From a virus, in the IMG/VR virus record IMGVR_UViG_3300025117_000005, positions 1-64,000 of that record: a DNA stretch of 64,000 nt. One strand, given 5' to 3'. Positions 58,615-64,000 of this stretch are shown here, piece after piece. Position 1 is the stretch's first letter. Each line of letters starts with the position of its first letter. The notes beneath the pieces were generated by a model. That model made no database searches, was not told where the DNA came from, and saw only the letters and a list, made by a program, of their open reading frames with translations. Position numbers and translations under genes: made by a program.

Positions 58615-58926
58615 ATGAAAAAGATCATTCTGCTTGTAACCTGTCTACTGTTGATTGGCTGCGCCATCACCCCGCGCACGAACCTCACCGACCACCCCGC
58701 CTATCGCAATGCCTCTCAGGATAACCGGGAACGGATTAAAAACCACCGGGTAGGTGTTGGCATGACGATTGAAGAATGCCAGATCTCATGGGATCAAGGC
58801 ATCTTCAGGAAGGTCAGGGCCGATTCTCTGGGCTATGAATTATGGAGAGTAAAAAATGGGGATAGAGACGTGTATTTGCACGTGAGAGGTGGCGTAGTAA
58901 CGTCTTGGTCAGAATACATTCCCTAA
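58615..58926 (+). CDS. Lipoprotein, BamE/SmpA-like
   Basis: 103 residues from ATG 58615 (GGAGGTAGGGGT). A lipoprotein signal (KKIILLVTCLLLIGC) with a good lipobox LIGC puts the lipid on Cys16. The mature part (GVGMTIEECQISWDQGIFRKV, YELWRVKN, VRGGVVTSWSEY) follows the BamE/SmpA pattern of small outer-membrane lipoproteins. Placed between integrase and repressor, the usual site of lysogenic-conversion genes. Its stop overlaps the repressor's stop by convergent transcription. Confidence 0.75.
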   Translation: MKKIILLVTCLLLIGCAITPRTNLTDHPAYRNASQDNRERIKNHRVGVGMTIEECQISWDQGIFRKVRADSLGYELWRVKNGDRDVYLHVRGGVVTSWSEYIP

Positions 58927-59363
58927 GCGCCGTTATGATGCTGCTTGAGGTATTCCGAGATCAGGCCTGCCCTTATCCTTATCAAGTCATTGAAGAGTTG
59001 TTCGTTTTGTGCTGCGGTCAACCGGCTATCCTTCAGGACTACTCTACGCCAGTCCTGTTCGGTATCTTGCAGGAACCATATGGGAGGAACATCGTATGCT
59101 TTACACAGGGCTTCCAGCGTATCGACCTCAATCGGTTTCCTCCCGTGTTTCATTTGTGAAATTAGCGAGGCAGAGAAACCGATTTTCCGTGCCACCTGCT
59201 CTTGCGTAACACCTTCCTTATCAAGTCGTTCCAACAGGAGTAGGTAATTCTTCCGAATGATCTCACCGAGTTTACTGCTCTGCATGGCCTCACAAATTAG
59301 TTGTACCTTATCCGGCACAATCTCCCCCCTGCTCTGGGCTACTTTAGAAAGTGAAAGTATCAT
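58923..59363 (-). CDS. XRE/Cro-CI-type transcriptional repressor
   Basis: 146 residues from ATG 59363 (GGAGGACGCAAAT; an in-frame TTG at 59378 lies in that site). The helix-turn-helix covers about 50-75 (VTQEQVARKIGFSASLISQMKHGRKP), followed by the usual XRE helices (VDTLEALCKAYDVPPIWFL). N- and C-terminal extensions are helical. No S24 peptidase domain, so induction is not by RecA-driven self-cleavage. Divergent from the plus operon, with promoter 59394-59422. Likely the main lysogeny regulator. Confidence 0.75.
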   Translation of the reverse strand: MILSLSKVAQSRGEIVPDKVQLICEAMQSSKLGEIIRKNYLLLLERLDKEGVTQEQVARKIGFSASLISQMKHGRKPIEVDTLEALCKAYDVPPIWFLQDTEQDWRRVVLKDSRLTAAQNEQLFNDLIRIRAGLISEYLKQHHNGA

Positions 59364-59393
59364 ATTTGCGTCCTCCAATCAAGCATTAAATTA

Positions 59394-59422
59394 ATGATAT
59401 TACCAGAATTGATGATTGTCAA
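59394..59422 (-). promoter_or_regulatory. Repressor promoter
   Basis: Minus-strand TTGACA (59417-59422), 17-bp spacer, TATCAT (59394-59399), 11 of 12 consensus positions. About 30 bp upstream of the repressor start. Confidence 0.8.
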
Positions 59423-59552
59423 TACAAATTTTGTCTCACAGTTAACCTTTTTTCCTATACCCCCCCCCAACACCCACAGTACATATCTAATATATTCGAT
59501 ATGTTATGATCTATTACTATCCTGGCTCGGAATTTGCGTCTAAACTATTCTG

Positions 59553-59622
59553 TACTGTCAGAAAATTTTTCTTGACATTCCTTCTCAAAAAGTGTAAAAG
59601 AGTATTAAATTTACTGACAGTT
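59553..59622. promoter_or_regulatory. Inverted operator-like sites flanking the plus promoter
   Basis: TACTGTCAG at 59553-59561 and its inverse CTGACAGTT at 59614-59622 flank the promoter at 59572-59600. The right copy sits within TTACTGACAGTT, the same 12 bp as at 48144. Likely repressor sites that could permit looping or cooperative binding. Confidence 0.55.
59572..59600 (+). promoter_or_regulatory. Promoter of the right-end plus operon
   Basis: TTGACA (59572-59577), 17-bp spacer, TAAAAG (59595-59600). It points away from the repressor gene, so the two promoters lie back to back, as in lambdoid immunity regions. Confidence 0.7.
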
Positions 59623-59655
59623 CACCGATGGGTGGTGGACACAAGGAGGGGGCGT

Positions 59656-59844
59656 ATGGGGAGGGTGGCACAAATCCAAAGTAATAATGTACCAGCAACA
59701 CAGACCAGTCTGATCACCAAGAAGGAATGCCAGAAGTGTGAGTTGTGCGTGGTTTGTATCTTCTATGATGCCTTTACAAGCCATCCCAATTTAGTCTCGT
59801 TGATCTTTAGAGACGGCTGCCCCGGGAGCGATTTAAAACGCTAA
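59656..59844 (+). CDS. Small Cys-rich protein downstream of the divergent promoter
   Basis: 62 residues from ATG 59656 (AAGGAGGGGGCGT). CQKCELCVVC (about 25-34) could bind zinc. It takes the cro position, but no helix-turn-helix is visible. A terminator follows. Confidence 0.55.
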   Translation: MGRVAQIQSNNVPATQTSLITKKECQKCELCVVCIFYDAFTSHPNLVSLIFRDGCPGSDLKR

Positions 59845-59852
59845 GAGTCACG

Positions 59853-59891
59853 ACGCCTGCATAAGTAATCGGCAGATAGGCGTTATTTTTT
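59853..59891 (+). terminator. Terminator after the small Cys-rich gene
   Basis: ACGCC (59853-59857) and GGCGT (59879-59883), with inner TGC/GCA pairing, followed by TATTTTTT. Transcription to the recombination genes must read through it or restart beyond it. Confidence 0.7.
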
Positions 59892-59928
59892 GTCCGGATG
59901 ATTTACTATAGGTTAACTATTTCCCCCA

Positions 59929-60020
59929 CCCGTCAGGGGCCTAACGGATAATGACGGGCATGGTTTTACCTCCTTTCTCGACCCGTGGGGATTGGGTCTG
60001 GTCAACCCGATCCTCACGGG
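59929..60020 (+). other. Tandem hairpins in the leader of the recombination operon
   Basis: CCCGTCA/TGACGGG (59929-59935 with 59952-59958) is followed by a 16-bp stem (59982-59997 with 60005-60020) around a 7-base loop. The stem includes two G-U pairs that work only in plus-strand RNA. No U-run follows, so it is not an intrinsic terminator. Between the hairpins, 59968-59978 (ACCTCCTTTCT) equals the anti-Shine-Dalgarno end of 16S rRNA; read on the minus strand it is a perfect ribosome site before a 6-codon frame (MPVIIR). Confidence 0.6.
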
Positions 60021-60046
60021 GAATCTAAAAAAGTTCAGGAGAAGAT

Positions 60047-60223
60047 ATGCTTGCTTATCTTATGAAAGACGAACTGAAGAACCTGGTCCAAAATGTCATG
60101 CTCCCAGCCCTAGATGGCCTGACATATAAGGATGCCCAAGATGTCCTTACCTTCTGCGAGGAAGTTCTCCGTCACAACTTGAACAAGGCGGTCATCAACT
60201 TCCCCATATCGAAGAAGGAGTGA
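60047..60223 (+). CDS. Small helical protein, 58 residues
   Basis: ATG 60047 after TCAGGAGAAGAT. Helical throughout (LMKDELKNLVQNVMLPALDGL, KDAQDVLTFCEEVLRHNLNKAV). First gene after the leader hairpins; no family recognised. Confidence 0.6.
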   Translation: MLAYLMKDELKNLVQNVMLPALDGLTYKDAQDVLTFCEEVLRHNLNKAVINFPISKKE

Positions 60224-60229
60224 AACCAT

Positions 60230-60487
60230 ATGAACGATAAAAAAGCGAAGGCTCTCCGTAGACAGGTTTATGGCTCGGGCTCCAAAAGAAACGAAGGTCA
60301 ATATAAATACGACACCAAGACCGTGGAGCGTCAGGTGAAGGGTCCTAACGGAACATGTAAGGTAGGGGAAGACGGAAAACCCAAACTCGAAAAGGTCAAG
60401 GTCATGGTCGGCGGTTTCTACTGCGTGGGCAAAAGAGCCGAATATCTCAAGCTCAAAAAGGAGAGTAAGGAGGCCCGGACGCAATGA
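60230..60487 (+). CDS. Small basic protein
   Basis: 85 residues, rich in Lys and Arg (DKKAKALRRQVYGSGSKRN, KLEKVKVMVGGF). GAAGGAGTGAAACCAT precedes the ATG. Likely nucleic-acid-binding by charge; no motif. Confidence 0.55.
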   Translation: MNDKKAKALRRQVYGSGSKRNEGQYKYDTKTVERQVKGPNGTCKVGEDGKPKLEKVKVMVGGFYCVGKRAEYLKLKKESKEARTQ

Positions 60488-60696
60488 GCAAGTTCCTCTC
60501 CTACGTCGGCATCGGACTCCTATGCTTCGCCCTGGGATCTTTCTATGGGCACTGGAAGGATAAGGATAATTACAAACTCCTGGAGGCCCAGTTTAACACC
60601 TTGAACGGGCGAGTGAAGGTCTTGGAAAAGGGCACGTTCAAGATAATACCAAAACCCAACAAATCCACCAAGATGCAGTTGAAGAGGACCCCATGA
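60484..60696 (+). CDS. Small single-pass membrane protein
   Basis: 70 residues with one N-terminal transmembrane helix (FLSYVGIGLLCFALGSFYG) and a short coiled-coil-like stretch, ending in a basic tail. Coupled by ATGA on both sides. Confidence 0.6.
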   Translation: MSKFLSYVGIGLLCFALGSFYGHWKDKDNYKLLEAQFNTLNGRVKVLEKGTFKIIPKPNKSTKMQLKRTP

Positions 60697-60983
60697 AGAC
60701 ATGCTTGGATTGCCTACATTGCAAGGTCATCTTTCCTGTCAACCAGGAGAACCCACTTTTGACGGACCTCACCGTCACTACTTCGGTGAATAGTTCCTCG
60801 CAGCACGTGCGGAATCTACGGTGTGCTAAGGATCGATGGGACACTGAGACAGGGGTACAGAAGAAGACAATACGCTATGACGCGGGAGCCAAGAAGCATG
60901 CACAGAACGGAAAGAGCAGGTTCTTGAATTTAAATCGATTTTGTGAAGACCGCGAATACATGGAGGACCACGATGAATCCTAA
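60693..60983 (+). CDS. Small Cys-motif protein
   Basis: 96 residues starting KTCLDCLHCKV (three Cys, with more later: RCAKDRW and RFCEDR). Looks like a small zinc-binding protein. Overlaps the resolvase start by 11 bp. Confidence 0.55.
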   Translation: MKTCLDCLHCKVIFPVNQENPLLTDLTVTTSVNSSSQHVRNLRCAKDRWDTETGVQKKTIRYDAGAKKHAQNGKSRFLNLNRFCEDREYMEDHDES

Positions 60984-61452
60984 TATTTTAGGGCTTGACC
61001 TATCCCTCGTAGAGACAGGGGCCTACTGCTACGACCCGGTAGAGGGCGGGGAGGTGTTTCAGACGATAGTAACCTCTAAACCGAACCCGGATGTAAGCGA
61101 CATCCAGAGGATCAACACGATCCTTGCCGCCATTCAACTCTTGATAGATAGGGCCAACCCGAGCCTTGTTTGCATAGAGGGATTGAGTTACGGCAGTAAG
61201 AACACGTCCTCGCTCTGCCAGCTCGCCATGCTCTCTTATGCCGTCCAAAACTATCTGCTTAAGAATGGCATCCAGTACGCGATGGTCCCCCCGACGACCC
61301 TGAAGAAGTTCACAACTGGGAAGGGAAATGCAAAGAAGGAACAGATGCTTTTGCAGATCTTCAAGAGGTGGGGAAAAGAATTCTCCAACAACAACCTTGC
61401 GGATGCTTTCGCTCTGGCAAAATGGGGCGAACGGTCGTTTCAACAAGAGTAG
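60973..61452 (+). CDS. RuvC-like Holliday junction resolvase
   Basis: 159 residues from ATG 60973 (GGAGGACCACG). RNase-H-like fold with catalytic Asp9 (ILGLDLS), Glu69 (LVCIEGLSYGS) and Asp144 (NNNLADAFALA). The Ser/Thr-rich CIEGLSYG turn and the APP/VPPTTLKKF segment are standard in RuvC relatives. It should resolve branched DNA produced by recombination or packaging. First of a recombination set with the ATPase and RecT. Confidence 0.85.
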   Translation: MNPNILGLDLSLVETGAYCYDPVEGGEVFQTIVTSKPNPDVSDIQRINTILAAIQLLIDRANPSLVCIEGLSYGSKNTSSLCQLAMLSYAVQNYLLKNGIQYAMVPPTTLKKFTTGKGNAKKEQMLLQIFKRWGKEFSNNNLADAFALAKWGERSFQQE

Positions 61453-61462
61453 GAGGACTAGA

Positions 61463-63439
61463 ATGCTGGAAATTAAGCTCAACAAACTATCCCTACGTGA
61501 TTTCCAGGGAGGAACCATCAATCTGAATTTGGGTGGTAATGACGCCTCTATCTTTGCCGCCAACGCGGGGGGGAAGACGCGCCTCGTGTCGGCCTTTTCG
61601 TGGTTGCTTTTTAATAAAGACGCTCTTGGCCGCTCCGCTTTTGAAATTAAAAACCTTGACGCACAGGGCGAGGCTGCGCACGGCCTTGAGCACTCTGTTG
61701 AGGCTGACCTCGATGTAAACGGCCAGATTGTAAACCTAAAAAAGGTATATCAGGAGAAGTGGCAAAAGAAACGTGGGAGCGCGAACAAGGATTTTACGGG
61801 GCATACCACAAACTTCTACATCGATGGAGTACCCACGCAGGAAAAGGACTACGTTTCCCGGATCTCGGAGATTGCCGGGGATGAATCCCGGTTCAGGCTT
61901 TTGACCTCTCCCACGACGTTTCCTGCCCTCCACTGGAAAAACCAGAGGGCGCTTTTGCTCGACATCTGCGGTGACATCACGGACCAGGACGTCATGCTCT
62001 CAAACGAAAAACTCTCCGGTCTGACCGCTATCCTCGGAAAACATACCCTTGATGACCACCGGAGGGTTGTCGCCGCCCGCCGTTCGGAAATCAATAAGGC
62101 CATGGAGCAACTGCCTGTCAGGATAGACGAAGTGCGCCGTGGCATCCCGGATGTGACCGGGATTGACCGAAAGAAAGCCGAGCAGGAAGCGCAACACTTC
62201 GAAACTGCCCTGAATGATGCAAAATTGAGGCTCCAGGGCATTAATACCGGGGGGAGCATAGCAACCCTCACGACAACACTCTCAGGGCTCAACGCGGACC
62301 TGCGGAAGATGGAGGACGCCCACAGGTCCGGCTCTCTGTCTACCCTAAACAGGCTGAATCAGCAGATCTCTGAATTGGAGGCAAAAGTCACCGCGTCCCG
62401 CCGGCGAGTCGAAGTCATCAATGGGGAGTTAAAGTGGAAAGATGGACAGGTCCAGGGGATGGACGCCGATCTCTCGGGACTGCGTGAAAAATGGGCTCTC
62501 GTTGATGCCGACGCCTTCAAAGACACGACGATCGACACGTGTGCGGCCTGCGGGCAGGCCCTGCCCTCTGATCGTGTCCAGGAAGCCAGAGAGAAGGCCA
62601 TGTCCGCATTTAATCAGGGTAAGGCTGACCGTCTGGGAGATATCCAACAGAAAGGGAAGACCCTCCGGGAACAGAAAGACAGGCTTGAGACCGATCGGAA
62701 AGCTCTTAAAGACGAACTCGGGGGATTGGTTCTTAGGCTACCCAACGAAGAAAGCGAACTAAAACGATTGACAGAGGACCGCGACGCTCTGAAACGCAAC
62801 TCAGAAGACTTCGCAGGGGTTCATGGAAGGTCTGACCTTCTGGCTCAGATTGCGGAGGCCGAAGCCGAGATCAGGACTGAGCGGGATGGCAAGTCGCAAG
62901 ACATCGAGGCAATCAACGGAGAGATCCGTGGGCTCCAGACTGCACTCTCCACCGCGAAAGGGAATGTGAATCTCTTCACCCGCCGGGAACAGGGAGAAAA
63001 GCGCATAGAGGAATTGAAAGTAGACGAGAAAAAACTGGCCGCAGAGTTTGAAAAACTGGAAGGAGAAATCTATTGGATGGAGCAGTTCATCAAGACGAAG
63101 GTTGCCCTTCTCACCGACAGGATCAACGGGAAATTCGAAACGGTGAGGTTCAAACTGTTTAACCAGTTGGTAAATGGAGGTATCGAGGACTGCTGTGAAA
63201 TCACTGTGGGAGGCATTGGGTTCAACTCTGGATTGAATAATGCTGCCAGGATCAATGCAGGCCTCGAAATCGTGAAAGTTCTGCAACAGCACGATCAGAT
63301 TAAAGCACCAGTCTTCGCCGATAATGCTGAGGCCGTGAATAACCTGGTGGATGTTGGATGCCAGATGATCAGGCTCTATGTATCGGAGGATAAGCAGCTA
63401 CGGATTGAGGTTGCAACAAAAGAGAGGCTGGCAGCATAA
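61463..63439 (+). CDS. SbcC/Rad50-like ATPase with zinc hook
   Basis: 658 residues from ATG 61463 (GTAGGAGGACTAGA; upstream in-frame codons overlap the resolvase). Walker A AANAGGKT (32-39) is a variant of the usual GxNGxGKS. Coiled-coil arms flank a zinc hook CAACGQ (Cys360, Cys363). The end holds signature-like NNAARINAGLEIVKVL and Walker B APVFADNAEAV (about 616-626). It resembles SbcC/Rad50 but is half its length. The partner nuclease (SbcD-like) is not in the window. It probably prepares DNA ends for RecT. Confidence 0.8.
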   Translation: MLEIKLNKLSLRDFQGGTINLNLGGNDASIFAANAGGKTRLVSAFSWLLFNKDALGRSAFEIKNLDAQGEAAHGLEHSVEADLDVNGQIVNLKKVYQEKWQKKRGSANKDFTGHTTNFYIDGVPTQEKDYVSRISEIAGDESRFRLLTSPTTFPALHWKNQRALLLDICGDITDQDVMLSNEKLSGLTAILGKHTLDDHRRVVAARRSEINKAMEQLPVRIDEVRRGIPDVTGIDRKKAEQEAQHFETALNDAKLRLQGINTGGSIATLTTTLSGLNADLRKMEDAHRSGSLSTLNRLNQQISELEAKVTASRRRVEVINGELKWKDGQVQGMDADLSGLREKWALVDADAFKDTTIDTCAACGQALPSDRVQEAREKAMSAFNQGKADRLGDIQQKGKTLREQKDRLETDRKALKDELGGLVLRLPNEESELKRLTEDRDALKRNSEDFAGVHGRSDLLAQIAEAEAEIRTERDGKSQDIEAINGEIRGLQTALSTAKGNVNLFTRREQGEKRIEELKVDEKKLAAEFEKLEGEIYWMEQFIKTKVALLTDRINGKFETVRFKLFNQLVNGGIEDCCEITVGGIGFNSGLNNAARINAGLEIVKVLQQHDQIKAPVFADNAEAVNNLVDVGCQMIRLYVSEDKQLRIEVATKERLAA

Positions 63440-63651
63440 CAACTGATGGCCTGGCAGGGCAATCGCCCGAACCGGGGGTGGAAGGTGCCGAGGCAACCCC
63501 TGGCCATCAACAGGAATCACGGGGGACCGAGTTGGCACGGAGTTAAAAGGTTAAGACTGATCCGAGGGCCTCTGGAAAATCATCAGTTGATCACAAGCCC
63601 ATCTCTGAAAAACTCGGTCCCTCATATCAAAAACCAAAGGAGGAAACACCC
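63440..63651 (+). other. Structured non-coding leader before recT
   Basis: 212 bp without a gene. TGATGGCC/GGCCATCA (63444-63451 with 63502-63509) encloses GGGC-aatc-GCCC (63457-63468) and GGGGT/ACCCC (63475-63479 with 63496-63500). Then GGGACCGAGTT/AACTCGGTCCC (63523-63533 with 63611-63621), an 11-bp stem, encloses GACTGAT/ATCAGTT (63555-63561 with 63582-63588). This is a folded RNA by appearance. The recT ribosome site (AAAGGAGGAAACACCC) follows. Confidence 0.65.
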
Positions 63652-64000
63652 ATGGCAACACCGCAAACAGCATTAAAGAAAATCAGTCAAGAGCCCGCCC
63701 CGCTACAGGCTACCAAATCGATTGTTGATATCGTGGCTGATCGGGTCAACCAGTTCATCGCCAGGGGAGAAATGGATCTCCCGAAGGCATACAGTCCGGA
63801 CAATGCCCTAAAAAGCGCCTATCTCATTCTTCAGAACACCGTTGACAAGGAAGGCAGAAAGGCCCTCGACGTTTGCGAACGCTCTTCTATCGCAAACGCC
63901 CTCCTGGACATGATCGTCCAGGGACTGAACCCCGGCAAGAAGCAAGTCTATTTCATCGTATACGGAAAGTCCCTCGTCGCACAGCGCTCCTACTTCGGCT
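63652..64000 (+). CDS. recT: RecT single-strand annealing protein, N-terminal part
   Basis: 116 residues visible before the window ends. The stretch ERSSIANALLDMIVQGLNP, then GKKQVYFIVYGKSLVAQRSYFG, is the RecT family signature. RecT anneals complementary DNA strands and promotes strand exchange. Here it is preceded by the SbcC-like ATPase in place of the usual RecE exonuclease. Start after AAAGGAGGAAACACC. Confidence 0.95.
   Translation, partial: MATPQTALKKISQEPAPLQATKSIVDIVADRVNQFIARGEMDLPKAYSPDNALKSAYLILQNTVDKEGRKALDVCERSSIANALLDMIVQGLNPGKKQVYFIVYGKSLVAQRSYFG

Noticed and set aside
1-64000. CRISPR array, tRNA or rRNA genes, and insertion sequences
   Set aside because: No spaced identical repeats, cloverleaf-like sequence, rRNA-like sequence or transposase motif was found by reading; a tRNA search program would settle the tRNA point.

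Overview
The window is most of the genome of a temperate, tailed, siphovirus-like phage or prophage. Both ends are cut: the first gene lacks its 3' part and a recT gene runs off the right edge. The head and tail gene order follows phage lambda: terS, terL, portal, protease-scaffold, decoration, capsid, connectors, tail tube, G/GT frameshift chaperone, a 1833-residue tape measure, then M-, L-, K- and J-like genes. A GH108 endolysin, several signal peptides and a lipoprotein with a good lipobox suggest a Gram-negative host. I cannot name the genus. Base composition is near 50% GC throughout.

Layout. From 1 to 46920 all genes lie on the minus strand and are read right to left. Replication and DNA-metabolism genes come first (46.9-40.9 kb: DUF1376 replication protein, DnaB-like ATPase, HD-like protein, DNA methyltransferase, SSB, SAM-dependent protein, DUF5664 dNTP hydrolase). 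Packaging follows (terS 40.8 kb, terL 37.5 kb) with an unusual cargo between the two: an exported trypsin-like protease, an exported small protein and an ATP-PPase. Then come head genes (32.5-26.3 kb), tail genes (26.3-10.4 kb), and a lysis and host-interaction block (10.3-0 kb) containing exported fibre-like proteins, GH108 lysin, holin-like membrane protein, NlpC/P60-like and papain-like peptidases, a phosphoesterase, and a 1203-residue repeat protein. Most neighbours are coupled by ATGA or TAATG overlaps.

A 1.3-kb non-coding region (46.9-48.2 kb) holds divergent promoters and three families of short repeats; it is the best candidate for an origin or control region. To its right everything except the repressor is on the plus strand: a run of small early genes (48.2-54.0 kb), a large methyltransferase/SNF2 helicase/zinc-ribbon fusion, a tyrosine recombinase, a lipoprotein, a divergent XRE-type repressor with two facing promoters, and a recombination block (RuvC-like resolvase, SbcC/Rad50-like ATPase, RecT).

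Control. Six promoter candidates share an exact TTGACA and a 17-bp spacer. A 12-bp sequence (TTACTGACAGTT) occurs in both early control regions, as expected if one repressor governs both arms. Points of most interest: the methyltransferase-helicase fusion with a clamp-binding-like C terminus, the exported cargo between terS and terL, the fibre-like exported gene with its own promoter and terminator, the repeat module shared by a head-region protein and the giant repeat protein, and structured leaders at 59.9 and 63.5 kb.
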